Positions 1 to 9,287 of a DNA stretch of 64,000 nt are shown one piece after another. The first letter of the stretch is position 1. Each line of letters starts with the position of its first letter. The DNA comes from JBNARI01 sp049718765 (lineage in GTDB: Bacteria > Bacillota > Sulfobacillia > DUMF01). A model generated the notes under the pieces. The model did not search any database. It had not been told where the DNA came from and saw only the letters and a program-made list of their open reading frames with translations. The DNA is taken from contig JBNARI010000006.1 of assembly GCA_049718765.1 (NCBI GenBank), positions 20,641 through 84,640 of the forward strand, read 5' to 3'. Position numbers and translations under genes: made by a program.

Positions 1-959
1 ACATCTTCATCGCTTCAGTTGCACCAGTCTGGATCCTGCTCCAGCCCAGGGATTACCTAAACTCCTTCCTGTTGTACGCGTCCCTGATAGGGGCACTGGT
101 CGGCCTCATAGTGGGCAACCCCAAGCTGGAGTACCCCGCATTCACGTCATTCAAGGTCGGTGCTGACACCTTATTCCCCATGCTGTTCGTGACGGTAGCC
201 TGCGGCGCAATTTCAGGGTTCCACTGCCTAGTGTCTTCAGGCACCACCTCCAAGCAGCTGGCCAAGGAGTCAGATGCACGGATAGTGGGATACGGAGCCA
301 TGCTCATAGAAGGGGTGCTCGCGCTGGTGGCCCTGGCAACAGTGGCCATCCTCACCAAGGACGGTTACGCCAAGGCGCTTAAGGACTACGGCGGGCCCAC
401 TGGTTTGTTTGCGGCTGGTGTGGGTAGGTTCATGAACTACTACGGTGTTCCCGTGGCCTTTGGCACAACTTTCGGAGCCCTCACGCTGAACGCCTTCGTG
501 CTGACCACTTTGGATACTGCCACACGACTCACCAGGTACTGTTGGGAAGAGTTCTTCGCTACAAGGGTCCCGGCCCTGGCCAACAGGTGGATAGGCACGG
601 CCTCAGCTGTGGTCGTAGGTGGAGGACTTGCCCTCACTGGACAGTATACCAAGATTTGGCCCATATTCGGCTCATCTAACCAGCTATTGGCAGCACTGGC
701 GCTCCTAGCGGGAACCGTGTGGCTGGCGCGCCTGGGGCGCAACTACAAGGTGACCCTTTACCCAATGGTGTTCATGTTTGCGGTGACCCTTACAGCCCTT
801 GCGCTCATCACTGTGAGGAACTTCGCTGCCGCAAATTATATCCTGGGCATCACTGGGTTGCTCCTGTTCATAATGGCAGTGTTCCTGGTCCTCGAAACGA
901 TTAGGGTATTGAGATCTGGCGCTTGGGCCGCCAAAACCCAAACCAAGACGAGCGCCTGA
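1..959 (+). CDS. cstA: Carbon starvation protein CstA, C-terminal part (5' end outside window)
   Basis: The frame is open from the left edge (codons in phase from base 3), so the N-terminus is missing; about 318 residues are visible. CstA proteins are polytopic inner-membrane peptide or pyruvate transporters. Family-typical stretches are VWILLQPRDYL near the edge, the TTLDTATRLTRY segment in mid-fragment and SSNQLLAALALL towards the end. At least five hydrophobic membrane segments can be seen. The last 20 residues are polar and end in Lys/Thr/Ser. A GC-rich palindromic hairpin follows about 20 bp after the stop. The next gene is convergent, so this is the end of its transcription unit. The family call is secure; the substrate cannot be read from the sequence. 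Confidence 0.9.
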   Translation, partial: IFIASVAPVWILLQPRDYLNSFLLYASLIGALVGLIVGNPKLEYPAFTSFKVGADTLFPMLFVTVACGAISGFHCLVSSGTTSKQLAKESDARIVGYGAMLIEGVLALVALATVAILTKDGYAKALKDYGGPTGLFAAGVGRFMNYYGVPVAFGTTFGALTLNAFVLTTLDTATRLTRYCWEEFFATRVPALANRWIGTASAVVVGGGLALTGQYTKIWPIFGSSNQLLAALALLAGTVWLARLGRNYKVTLYPMVFMFAVTLTALALITVRNFAAANYILGITGLLLFIMAVFLVLETIRVLRSGAWAAKTQTKTSA

Positions 960-977
960 GAGGCATCCGGGTGGTCA

Positions 978-997
978 GGGGCCCCCTCTGGGGCCCC
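978..997 (+). terminator. GC-rich hairpin after cstA
   Basis: Two GGGGCCCC arms around a short pyrimidine loop form a strong hairpin just after the cstA stop. The following bases are CG-rich and then CCTTTG, so there is no good T-run. It lies between convergent genes (cstA and the phosphomutase) and may act for either strand. Confidence 0.5.
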
Positions 998-1017
998 GCC
1001 CCTTTGCTGCATTCGTC

Positions 1018-2463
1018 TCACCACTTCACGGGAGAGAACACTCCTGAGTCCCTGAGCAGCCCTTCTACCTCGTGTTTGATTGCTGCAAGCCCTTCTTGGG
1101 ATTCCGCTTCAGCCCGGAGCACCAGCACGGGCTGGGTGTTGGACGCCCTCACCAGGGCCCATCCTCGGAATTCTGGGAAGTCCGCCCTCACTCCATCCAC
1201 TTCTACTGTTTCCCGCTGGCCCCGAAGCACTTCCCTGATCCTTTCAATTACCTGGAACTTCACTCCATCGGGGCAGTCAACCCGCACTTCGGTAGTGGAG
1301 AAATACCTAGGCACGTCAGCCCAGAGCTCCGAGAGCTTCTTCCCAGAGTTGGCAACCAGGCGTATGAGGCGGGCCGAAGCGTAAATGGCGTCGTCGAAGC
1401 CGTAGTACTCGTCCGCGAAGAACATGTGTCCAGAAAGCTCCCCCGAAAAGACCGCTCCAGTCTCCCTCATCTTGGCTTTTATGAGTGAATGGCCTGCCTT
1501 CCACAACAGTGGCTTTCCCCCGAGTCTCTTGACCTCATCTATGAGGGCCTTAGAGCATTTGACTTCGATTATGGAAAGAGCCCCTGGGTGCTTGGGTAGG
1601 ATTTCCCTCCAGAACAATATCATGAGCACGTCGCCAGCTAGTATTTCTCCCTTGTCGTCCACGGCGCCAATCCTGTCCGCATCCCCATCGTAAGCCAGTC
1701 CCAGGTCAGCGCCGCATTCCAGCACCTTCGCCCTAAGGTCCCGCAAGTTATCTGGAATCACCGGATCAGGGAAATGGTGTGGGAAGGATGGGTCGGACTC
1801 GCAGTAGAGGGGCACTACCTCACACCCTAGCTTTTGCAACAGTGCTGGCGCAACCAGGGACGCAGTGCCGTTGCCGCAATCCACCACAACTTTGGGTCTA
1901 CGGCCGCTCAGCTCAATGCGCCCGGTTATGTCCTCAAGGTACGGGGTTACCGCGTCCCTATGGCTGACCGTGCCCTCACGGCCAGACTTCACGAATTCCC
2001 CTCGCTGGATTATTTCCTTGAGGCGCTGGATTTCGGCCCCGTACATTGTGCCTGGACCCTTTCCGAGCTTGAACCCGTTGAACTCAGGGGGGTTATGGCT
2101 ACCGGTTATCTGAACCCCCGCTTCGATTCCAAAGTGTACCCTTGCAAAGTAGAACACAGGCGTCACCACAGTGCCTATGTCCACCACGTCACAACCAGCG
2201 GAAATGATGCCCTCGATGAGCCAGTCGTGGAGCTGCGGGGAGGACATCCGGTTATCCCTCCCCACGATCACCGTGGGATGCTGGGACATGCCCTCGCTGC
2301 CATAGGGCCAGCCCTCGTGAAGCAGCCACAGCTGGGGGGTTTGAATGAAGGTGCCATAGGCCCTGCCTATGTTTCGTACCACCTCCGGCGTGAGGTCCAC
2401 TCCAAACACACCGCGTATGTCGTACTCCCTGAAGATGTGCGGATTCATCTCCATTTTCATCAC
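1018..2463 (-). CDS. Phosphomannomutase / phosphoglucomutase family enzyme
   Basis: 481 residues, typical for alpha-D-phosphohexomutases of the AlgC/ManB type, which interconvert hexose 1- and 6-phosphates for cell-surface sugars. All four active-site segments are present in order: the phosphoserine loop TGSHNPPEFNG (about residue 120), the Mg-binding DGDADRIG (about 260), the sugar-specificity loop GELSGHMFF (about 345) and the phosphate-binding RASNTQPVLVLRAEA (about 440). The start ATG is preceded at close range by a GGAG motif; two in-frame Met codons follow within four codons, so the exact start may shift slightly. It is a monocistronic gene, divergent from the spore-protein gene. Mannose versus glucose preference cannot be decided. 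Confidence 0.93.
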   Translation of the reverse strand: MMKMEMNPHIFREYDIRGVFGVDLTPEVVRNIGRAYGTFIQTPQLWLLHEGWPYGSEGMSQHPTVIVGRDNRMSSPQLHDWLIEGIISAGCDVVDIGTVVTPVFYFARVHFGIEAGVQITGSHNPPEFNGFKLGKGPGTMYGAEIQRLKEIIQRGEFVKSGREGTVSHRDAVTPYLEDITGRIELSGRRPKVVVDCGNGTASLVAPALLQKLGCEVVPLYCESDPSFPHHFPDPVIPDNLRDLRAKVLECGADLGLAYDGDADRIGAVDDKGEILAGDVLMILFWREILPKHPGALSIIEVKCSKALIDEVKRLGGKPLLWKAGHSLIKAKMRETGAVFSGELSGHMFFADEYYGFDDAIYASARLIRLVANSGKKLSELWADVPRYFSTTEVRVDCPDGVKFQVIERIREVLRGQRETVEVDGVRADFPEFRGWALVRASNTQPVLVLRAEAESQEGLAAIKHEVEGLLRDSGVFSPVKW

Positions 2464-2549
2464 TCCTGCATTTCCTGCTGGTTGTGGCTTACAATATACA
2501 GACTAATACAAATTGCCCCCAATTCAAACAATAGGTGAGGGGGATACAA

Positions 2550-2801
2550 ATGAGCCACAAGAAGGACAACGACTCTTTGAGGACCGAAAGGCAGCTTGAC
2601 AAACTCAAGTGGGAAACCGCAAAGCAACTGGGACTCGACGACGACCTTTCAGACCCAGATCAACTCACAGTTCGCGAAGCTGGCAAGATTGGTGGCAACA
2701 TGGTGAGAAAGCTAGTAAAGCAAGGCGAAAGGGCAATTGCCGCGGAAGGAGATCGAATCGCTCAGGCCAACATAAACGACAGGCGCAACGAGGAACCGTA
2801 A
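2550..2801 (+). CDS. Alpha/beta-type small acid-soluble spore protein (SASP)
   Basis: 83 residues. SASPs coat DNA in the forespore and protect it from UV and heat, and are degraded by the Gpr protease at germination. The family core is visible: KLKWETAKQLGL, then LTVREAGKIGGNMVRKLVKQGE with the invariant GG. The charged N-terminus and the spaced first motif resemble the longer thermophilic-clostridial SASPs. I start at ATG 2550 because the upstream in-frame GTG (2535) lies within the ribosome-binding sequence AGGTGAGGGGG. A perfect 10-bp hairpin follows the stop. The gene stands alone and is direct evidence that the organism makes endospores. Confidence 0.9.
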   Translation: MSHKKDNDSLRTERQLDKLKWETAKQLGLDDDLSDPDQLTVREAGKIGGNMVRKLVKQGERAIAAEGDRIAQANINDRRNEEP

Positions 2802-2808
2802 GCTACTA

Positions 2809-2836
2809 CGGGGAGCAAATGTTCCCTTGCTCCCCG
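2809..2836 (+). terminator. Hairpin after SASP gene
   Basis: The arms CGGGGAGCAA (2809-2818) and TTGCTCCCCG (2827-2836) are perfectly complementary with an 8-nt loop. There is no T-run after it. It sits 8 bp after the SASP stop and probably acts as a terminator or mRNA-stabilising 3' hairpin. Confidence 0.6.
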
Positions 2837-2903
2837 GCTGATGTATACTAGTGGGTGTCGGTCTCTCTCAATAAGATCCACAAAGAGATTGCGGTGATGG
2901 GCG

Positions 2904-4175
2904 TTGAGCACTATGCTGAAGCGTCACTGGAAAGTAACCGCAACCGTAATGTGTGCAGTTGCAGCCATGCTGTGGCTCTTCGCCAAGGAGGCCTTCACGT
3001 CTAGGAGCCAACAGAACCCCGCCCAGCCAAGCCCAGTGCCTGTAAGGTGCGCGCGCGCGAAGACTGGTACCGTTCAGAAAAGGGTGAGGTTGTTCGGCGT
3101 GCTAGCACCTTCCCAAACTGTGGCCGTGTCTCCCAAGACCGCGGGAAGGCTCGAGAAGGTATTGGTTGAGGTGGGCTCCCAAGTTAAAAAGGGGAGCCTA
3201 GTCGCAGCTTTGGAGACCAAGGAAATCGAAGCACAGCTCCGTCAAGCCGAAGCTGCCCTCCAGGCGGCCCAGGCAAACCTTGCTCGCGCCCAGAAGGGAG
3301 CTTCCCCTGAAGAGCTCGCCCAGCTCGAAGCAGTCGTGGCCCAGGCCGATGCAACGCTAAGCGCAGCACGGTCCAGCTACTACCGCACCAAGGCGCTGTT
3401 CGAGGCCGGGGTGGTTTCCCGCCAGCAGTTCGAACAAGCCGAAACCCAAATGAAGGTAGCTGAGGCACAATACCAGCAAGCATACCAGCGGCTTGCCCAG
3501 GCCAAAGCGGGAGCCTCCCAAGAAACTCTCGACGCAGCCCAAGCCCAGGTCAAGCAGGCGGAAGCAGCACGCGATCTGGCTTCCATTGCCCTTTCCAATG
3601 CCCAGCTGAAAGCCCCGGTTTCTGGAACTGTGCTGGAAACCCATGGGGAGCCAGGTGAGCTTGTTGCAGCAGGCACGCCCATTGCCGTTCTAGCCTGCAC
3701 AGACCCCCTGCTGCTTGACCTCAACGCACCTGAGCACCTTGCCCCGGTTCTAAAGCAAGAGGATCCGGTTGAGCTTAAAGTGGAGGCCGCCTCTGCTGAC
3801 AGCCTTGGTGGCAAGGTGAAGTGGGTGAGCCCTGCTGCCAGCACCCAGTCCAGGCTGTTCAAGGTGAGGGTTGAAGTGCCAAACCCCACAGGCGCGCTAC
3901 GCCCAGGAATGTTCGCAGAGGCTTGGCTGGTTGAATCAAGCAAGAGCGGCGTGGTAGTGCCCGAGGAAGCGCTCATGTACGCCCGCCAAAACTCCTCCCA
4001 AGCCACGGCGTTCATCGTGGATGGAGGAATTGCCAAGGCCAGGACAGTCTCAGTGCTCCTTTCCAACGGCAAACTGGCTGTGGTCTCGGGGATTTCAGAA
4101 GGGGAACTGCTGGTGCTGGCCGGGCAAACCTCCCTTGAGGACGGCACCCCTGTGGAGGTCATCGAGGAGGAGTAA
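2904..4175 (+). CDS. RND efflux periplasmic adaptor (HlyD/AcrA family)
   Basis: 423 residues. Membrane-fusion subunit that links an RND pump to an outer channel. An N-terminal hydrophobic anchor (residues about 11-27) is followed by a lipoyl/barrel-sandwich half (VAVSPKTAGRLEKVLVEVG), a long Ala/Gln-rich alpha-hairpin with heptad character (about 105-225), the second lipoyl half (LKAPVSGTVLETHGEPGELV), a beta-barrel and a membrane-proximal domain. The TTG start is preceded by GGTGATGG; ATG 2913 is an alternative. It is followed after 3 bp by the pump gene, so the two form an operon. The long hairpin fits the TolC-like domain fused to the pump. Confidence 0.92.
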   Translation: MSTMLKRHWKVTATVMCAVAAMLWLFAKEAFTSRSQQNPAQPSPVPVRCARAKTGTVQKRVRLFGVLAPSQTVAVSPKTAGRLEKVLVEVGSQVKKGSLVAALETKEIEAQLRQAEAALQAAQANLARAQKGASPEELAQLEAVVAQADATLSAARSSYYRTKALFEAGVVSRQQFEQAETQMKVAEAQYQQAYQRLAQAKAGASQETLDAAQAQVKQAEAARDLASIALSNAQLKAPVSGTVLETHGEPGELVAAGTPIAVLACTDPLLLDLNAPEHLAPVLKQEDPVELKVEAASADSLGGKVKWVSPAASTQSRLFKVRVEVPNPTGALRPGMFAEAWLVESSKSGVVVPEEALMYARQNSSQATAFIVDGGIAKARTVSVLLSNGKLAVVSGISEGELLVLAGQTSLEDGTPVEVIEEE

Positions 4176-4178
4176 CCA

Positions 4179-7100
4179 ATGCCCCTGGCTGAGCTTGCAG
4201 TAAGACGCCCAATTGCCACAGTTGTGTTCCTGTGTCTCGTGGTGTTGCTGGGAGCTGTCTCGGTGACTATGATCCCAGTGGACCTCCTGCCCAAACTGGA
4301 AATCCCCATGGTGGTGGTCTCAACTACGTACAGCGGCGCAGGAGCCCCAGAAGTTGAAACCATGGTCACCAGGCCCATCGAACAGGCAGTGAGCTCGGTT
4401 GCCAACGTCACCAGGGTAAGGTCAGTGAGCTCAGAAGGGTCTTCGATAGTTGTGGCCGAGTTTTCCTGGGGAACCAACATGGATTCGGCCCTTCGGGACA
4501 CCCGGGACAAAGTGGAGCTAGTAGTTCCCTTCCTGCCTTCCGAGTCAGACAAGCCCCTGATCATAAAGGCAGACCCTTCCCTCATGCCAGTCATGCGAGT
4601 GGGGTTTGCAGGATCCCATGACCTTCTGGAACTAACCAAACTAGCCAAAGATGTGGTTCAACCGGCACTGGAAAGGGTAGACGGGGTGGCCATGGTTAAC
4701 GTTGAAGGCGGCGTCAAGGAAGAAGTGGAGGTGGTCGTGGACCCACTCCGGCTCACCGGCTACGGCATCTCCCTTTCCCAGGTGTCCCAAGCCCTACGCT
4801 TCGAAAACCTGAACATCGCAGGGGGTAACGTGGAACTTGCCTCAAAGAAAGCATACGTGAGGAGCATCGCCGAATTCCAGTCAGTGGAAGACATTGGCAA
4901 CATCCTTCTGCCCACCAAGTCGGGCCAATCTGGAGGGGCAGTGTTCTTGCGGGACATCGCCCAAATAAGGCGCGGCTACAAGCAGCCCGATCAGGTGGTG
5001 AGGATTGACGGCAAACCTAGCGTGGTGCTGTCAGTGCAAAAGCAAACTGGGGCCAACACGGTACAGGTCACAAGACAGGTTAGGCGCACTCTTGACGGGC
5101 TTTCGTCCCAACTGCCAGCGGGAATCAAGCTGGTGGTACTGGAAGACCAAGCCAGGTTCATAGAGGCAGCTGTGAACGAGACTTTCAGCACAGCCTGGCA
5201 AGGAGGTCTCCTAGCAGCCCTAGTGCTGTTGGTGTTCCTCCAGTCGATTACCAGCACCCTCATCATTGCGGTGTCTATGCCTGTGTCCATAATTGCCACA
5301 TTCTTCTTCATGTACGTGTCTGGCATAACCATGAACCTGCTCTCCATTGGCGGACTGGCCCTGGGGGTGGGCATGCTGGTAGACAACTCCATCGTGGTGC
5401 TCGAAAGCGTCTTCAGGCACCAGCTCATGGGCAAGCCCCTGGACCAAGCCGCGCTTGATGGCACCAAAGAGGTTGGCACCGCAATCCTCGGCTCTACCCT
5501 GACCACAGTCGTGGTGTTCCTTCCCATCCTTTTCATAAAGGGCTTTGCAGCTGAGCTCTTCAGGGAGCTGGGCCTGACCGTGTCCTTCGCTTTGGCAATG
5601 TCTCTGGCAGGCGCCGTAACGGTGATCCCCCTAGGAGCAGCGAGGCTCAACCTCGAACCCTCCCAAAGGCCACTGGCCCACAGACTGCGTGCAAAGCTCA
5701 ATGCCTTAGAGGAGCGCTACCGCCAGCTGCTGGAAGGCATCATTTCCAAGAGGCGCATCACTGCGCTGGCCGCAATTGCGTTCATGGGCTCCGGGATGCT
5801 TTGCCTCAAACTGGTAGGGTTTGAGTTCCTGCCTCAAATAGACCAAAGGCTGGTAGCCGTGGACGTCAAGCTGCCCGAAGGCGCTCCCCTTGAAAGAACC
5901 GCGTCGGTGGTACAGGGACTTGAAAAGTGGTTGCTTGGCAGAAACGACGTGGACATGGTGCTTGCTGTGGAGGGCGGCACTTCCGCTTCGGGCAGGCTTT
6001 CATCGTCCAGCAGCAATTCGGGTAGCCTCACTGTGCGCCTCAAGGAAGGCTCAGCTACTCCTACCCGGCAGCTCGTGGAGGATCTCCGAAAGCGAGCCTT
6101 AGGGATCCCCGGTGCTACCATAACCGTCAACATGAAGGGCGGCATCGCTGGTTCAGAGTACGTGTTTGGCAAACCCATTGTCTTGCAGTTTAAGGGCGAC
6201 GACACCAGAGTCCTTGCCCAATTGGCCAAGGATGCTGCTTCAAGCATTTCCAAGATCCCTGGCACCAGAGAGGTCACAACAAGCGTTGGGGAAGGCACTC
6301 CAGAGCTCCGGGTGAAGGTGGACCGCCGGCGCGCAGCCGCCTTTGGGCTTAGTTCCGCCCAGGTAGGCGCGGCGGTGAAGGCAGCGCTGGAAGGCGAAGT
6401 GGCAACCCGTTACCGTGTGGAAGGCAAGGAACTCGACGTGAGAGTGCGCTTCCCCCAGGAATACTGCCAGGAACCCCACGACCTGGAATACCTGCCACTG
6501 ATGGCGCCCGCATCGGATTCCCCTGTTCCCTTGCGCGCCCTTGCAGCCCTTGAGCGCGGGGTTGGCCCCCTCACGATAGAGCGGGAAAACCAGGTGAGGA
6601 CAGTAAGCGTGACCGCAGACATATACGGTAGGACACTAGGTGACGTCTCAGGGGACGTGAACAGGGCAATTTCATCGATGAATCTGCCCCAAGGTTACTC
6701 CGTCGAGGTTGGCGGCGCAACTTCCAGGATGGCAGAGTCTTTCAAGGAGCTGTCCAAGGCGATGGCCCTTGCAGTGGTGCTTGTTTACATGGTGATGGCA
6801 GCCCAGTTCGAAAGCCTAACCGTCCCCTTTGTGATCATGTTCACCGTCCCCTTTGCAGTATCCGGAGTGTTCATTGCCCTTGCTCTGACACACATCACCC
6901 TCTCCATCCCATCCATGATAGGCATCATCACCCTTGCGGGCGTGGTGGTAAACAACGGGATAGTGCTGTTGGACTACACAATACAGCTGCGCAAGGAAGG
7001 CATGCCCCGGGAAAAAGCACTTGTGACCGCGGCAGCGACCAGGCTCCGCCCGGTGCTCATGACGACCACAACCACTGTGTTGGGACTCATCCCCATGGCC

Positions 7101-8405
7101 ATGCCCCTGGGCAGGGGCCACGAGATAAGGGTGCCGATTGCAGTGACCCTAATTGGGGGACTGACGTTATCCACAGTTCTCACGCTGGTGGTGGTACCAG
7201 TGTTTTACCTGATCCAAGGAGACCTCACCCGCTTCCTGGCTTCCAAGCGCAACCTTTTTCAGCTCAAAGGGGCGTCCAAATTAACTGCAGCCCTCCTTCT
7301 GGCAGCAGTTGTGCTGCTTCGTCCGGAAGTGGCTCGGGCATCCTCCCTACATTTCTCCACAATGGAGGAAGCGGCGAACTATGCTCTGGCCCACAACCCG
7401 AGGATCCAGGCGGCGCGAGACAGGAGCAACGCTGCCCACGCCTACCTGGATTTCGTCGAGGAAGCCCTAAAAGCGTGCGAGGACGAGCTTATCCAAAACC
7501 AGCTCATCTCCATGGCCCAGGCAGCCCAGACTGTCAAAAGCCTGGCGGACAAATGGCTTGAGGCAATTCAGGAATCCGTCAGCTTCGCCGTGAAGCAGGC
7601 ATACCTGGCTTGCCTTCAGGCCCAGTCTGCTTTGGAGTTGGCCCAACAAGGGCAAGAACTGGCCGAGCAGCAGTTTTCGGCTGCCTTAACCATGGCAAGG
7701 GTAGGCGCCGCCACGCAAAGGGAGGTGTACTCTGCCCAGCTTCAGCTTGCTCAAGCCCAGGAAGCTGTGGTTCGCGCTGAGTCCGGAGCACGCAGCGCAA
7801 AACTTGCCCTCACCGAACTCTTGGGAGTCGCCCCTGACACCCTTTTGGAGCTTGAGGAGGAAACCGTGGACTTCGAGCGTCTGGAGCTTTCTCCAGAGCA
7901 GCTTGCCCAGGCCGCCAGCTCCGCAAAGGCCAACAGGTACGAGGTATTCGCAGCAGCGCACCCCCAATCTCAGGGCAACCCCTTGGACCAGTACTCCTCA
8001 CTTCTCTCGGCACTGCCCGAGGGCCCGAATTTCCTGCAGCGCTATTCGGCATTGACTGACAGCGCACTAGGCTGGGAAGTGAAGGCTGCGGAATTCAAGG
8101 TGACCCACGAAGTCTACGCCGCTTACCGAGAGCTCCTCACCGCCCAGGCAAGGTACGACCGGGCGATTCAAGGGGCATTGGAGGCAGAAGAGGCCCTGCG
8201 AGCAGCCAGGGTAAAGCTGGCGCAGGGCGAGGCTTCGCCCCTGGAAGTGAAAGTTGCGGAATACGCGGCCTCCAAAGCGCAGCAAGAGAAGCAGTGGGCG
8301 CTGTACTCTTGGTACGCTGCCAAGCTCAAGTACTATTACGTCCAGGGTGAGGGCTTCACTCTCACCGCCACCACCTCCTCAACTGGAGAGGTAATGCCAA
8401 GATGA
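4179..8405 (+). CDS. RND efflux pump fused to a C-terminal TolC-like domain
   Basis: 1,408 residues in one uninterrupted frame. Residues 1 to about 1,015 are a complete HAE1/AcrB-type RND transporter: TM1 near residue 10-28, the TM4 motif GMLVDNSIVVLES (VDN, as in Gram-positive relatives), the TM10 motif GIITLAGVVVNNGIVLLDY, and TM12 at about 990-1,012. RND pumps normally end here. This protein continues with a second signal-peptide-like segment (about 1,034-1,054: Lys, a leucine/alanine core, then ARA-SS) and about 354 residues resembling an outer-membrane efflux protein: MEEAANYALAHNPRIQAARD, two long helical repeats and an internal GVAPDTLLELEE turn. The beta-strand stretches of TolC barrels are not apparent. 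The stop overlaps the plsY start (ATGA). Pump identity is secure; the function of the fusion is inferred. Confidence 0.9.
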   Translation: MPLAELAVRRPIATVVFLCLVVLLGAVSVTMIPVDLLPKLEIPMVVVSTTYSGAGAPEVETMVTRPIEQAVSSVANVTRVRSVSSEGSSIVVAEFSWGTNMDSALRDTRDKVELVVPFLPSESDKPLIIKADPSLMPVMRVGFAGSHDLLELTKLAKDVVQPALERVDGVAMVNVEGGVKEEVEVVVDPLRLTGYGISLSQVSQALRFENLNIAGGNVELASKKAYVRSIAEFQSVEDIGNILLPTKSGQSGGAVFLRDIAQIRRGYKQPDQVVRIDGKPSVVLSVQKQTGANTVQVTRQVRRTLDGLSSQLPAGIKLVVLEDQARFIEAAVNETFSTAWQGGLLAALVLLVFLQSITSTLIIAVSMPVSIIATFFFMYVSGITMNLLSIGGLALGVGMLVDNSIVVLESVFRHQLMGKPLDQAALDGTKEVGTAILGSTLTTVVVFLPILFIKGFAAELFRELGLTVSFALAMSLAGAVTVIPLGAARLNLEPSQRPLAHRLRAKLNALEERYRQLLEGIISKRRITALAAIAFMGSGMLCLKLVGFEFLPQIDQRLVAVDVKLPEGAPLERTASVVQGLEKWLLGRNDVDMVLAVEGGTSASGRLSSSSSNSGSLTVRLKEGSATPTRQLVEDLRKRALGIPGATITVNMKGGIAGSEYVFGKPIVLQFKGDDTRVLAQLAKDAASSISKIPGTREVTTSVGEGTPELRVKVDRRRAAAFGLSSAQVGAAVKAALEGEVATRYRVEGKELDVRVRFPQEYCQEPHDLEYLPLMAPASDSPVPLRALAALERGVGPLTIERENQVRTVSVTADIYGRTLGDVSGDVNRAISSMNLPQGYSVEVGGATSRMAESFKELSKAMALAVVLVYMVMAAQFESLTVPFVIMFTVPFAVSGVFIALALTHITLSIPSMIGIITLAGVVVNNGIVLLDYTIQLRKEGMPREKALVTAAATRLRPVLMTTTTTVLGLIPMAMPLGRGHEIRVPIAVTLIGGLTLSTVLTLVVVPVFYLIQGDLTRFLASKRNLFQLKGASKLTAALLLAAVVLLRPEVARASSLHFSTMEEAANYALAHNPRIQAARDRSNAAHAYLDFVEEALKACEDELIQNQLISMAQAAQTVKSLADKWLEAIQESVSFAVKQAYLACLQAQSALELAQQGQELAEQQFSAALTMARVGAATQREVYSAQLQLAQAQEAVVRAESGARSAKLALTELLGVAPDTLLELEEETVDFERLELSPEQLAQAASSAKANRYEVFAAAHPQSQGNPLDQYSSLLSALPEGPNFLQRYSALTDSALGWEVKAAEFKVTHEVYAAYRELLTAQARYDRAIQGALEAEEALRAARVKLAQGEASPLEVKVAEYAASKAQQEKQWALYSWYAAKLKYYYVQGEGFTLTATTSSTGEVMPR

Positions 8406-8983
8406 ACAAGATGAACAATATGTGGGGCACATCCCTGGGGCTGTTGGCAAGCTACCTCTTGGGCTCAGTACCCTCTGGATACCTCGCCTCCAAGCTACTG
8501 GGAAAAAAGGACCCCAGGTTTGTAGGATCAGGCAACGTGGGCACCATGAACGTCCTGAGGAACGTGGGAGTAGCCCCAGGTCTGGTGACCATGGGGCTTG
8601 ACGTGGGAAAAGGTGCCCTAGCGGCTGCTTTGTGCATCCGGCTGGCAGGACCGTCCTGGAGCTGGTCAGCTTTTCCCCTCACAGTCCTTGCCCACAACTG
8701 GATGCCCTGGCTTGGGTTCCGCGGAGGTAAAGGCATTGCAGTGGCCGTAGGGGCCCTCGCGGTGCTCCACATGCCCATGGCCCTGGCGTTCCTTTTGGTG
8801 CTTGCGCTGCTGGCAGCAGTTTTGCGAAATGCGGACCTGGCCAGCAGCCTGGCCTTTGCGTTCCTCGTCGTGGCCGCTTGGGCCTGCCGCGGCAGCCCCG
8901 CTCAGGTGCTGGCGTCAGCTGCTGCACTGGGCATCCATTTGGTCAGGGTATCCCCAGACCTTCGCGTCAGCCGACGCCCTTGA
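8402..8983 (+). CDS. plsY: Glycerol-3-phosphate acyltransferase PlsY
   Basis: 193 residues. PlsY transfers an acyl group from acyl-phosphate to glycerol 3-phosphate, the first step of phospholipid synthesis, in the inner membrane. The three conserved loops are visible: GSGNVGTMNVLRNVG (about 40-54), DVGKGALAAA (about 65-74) and HNWMPWLGFRGGKG (about 97-110). The usual GH of the third motif is AH here, but the His is kept. Several membrane helices follow. It overlaps the RND-TolC gene by 4 bp (ATGA) and is probably translationally coupled, an unusual operon partner for a drug pump. Confidence 0.93.
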   Translation: MNKMNNMWGTSLGLLASYLLGSVPSGYLASKLLGKKDPRFVGSGNVGTMNVLRNVGVAPGLVTMGLDVGKGALAAALCIRLAGPSWSWSAFPLTVLAHNWMPWLGFRGGKGIAVAVGALAVLHMPMALAFLLVLALLAAVLRNADLASSLAFAFLVVAAWACRGSPAQVLASAAALGIHLVRVSPDLRVSRRP

Positions 8984-9287
8984 TGGCTCTCTTCACCATG
9001 TCCACCAACTCGTTGGAAGTGAACTGGCCGTGGAGCACCACACTGTCGTTTACCATCACGACTGGCAACCTGAGGGTTCCACGCTGAATCTGCTGAAGGA
9101 TTCCAGGGAAGAACTTGGCGTCCTCGTCCCCAACGTCGATGTACCTGCAGTGTACTTGCCGCTGCCCAAATTCCCGGTATAGTCGCACGAAGTAGAATCC
9201 CTTTATCCTGTCCTCCATGGACTTGTAACCGCAGCACCCACTCCCGTATACCTGCTGGCGGTCGCCAAAAACCGTGACCAACACCAT
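8967..9287 (-). CDS. Thioredoxin-like small protein (YuzD/DUF1462-like)
   Basis: 106 residues. The order beta (VLVTVFGD), a Cys pair (SGCCGYKS, about 16-23), helix, beta (HCRYIDVGDED), helix, then LPVVMVNDSVVLHGQF with a cis-Pro-like Pro suggests a thioredoxin fold. The Cys pair is adjacent (CC) rather than CxxC, so a redox role is uncertain. It is convergent with plsY and overlaps its last 17 bp. The ATG is preceded by GGGGAGGG at a workable distance. The family assignment rests on fold-like pattern only. Confidence 0.5.
   Translation of the reverse strand: MVLVTVFGDRQQVYGSGCCGYKSMEDRIKGFYFVRLYREFGQRQVHCRYIDVGDEDAKFFPGILQQIQRGTLRLPVVMVNDSVVLHGQFTSNELVDMVKRAIKGVG

Noticed and set aside
961..981. 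Shared GGCATCCGGG-GGTCAGG words at 962-979 and 30941-30957
   Set aside because: Only about 17 bases with an indel, both in intergenic DNA and without further similarity; could be chance.
3380..4648. A 422-codon open frame antisense to the adaptor and pump genes
   Set aside because: It is a by-product of the GC-rich coding strand, with no family motif or ribosome-binding site, and lies opposite two well-supported genes.
7220..7345. A missed stop/start between separate RND and TolC-like genes
   Set aside because: The frame is open throughout, and no ATG/GTG/TTG with a ribosome-binding site stands suitably before the signal-like segment in this frame; a sequencing error cannot be excluded but nothing in the sequence shows one.
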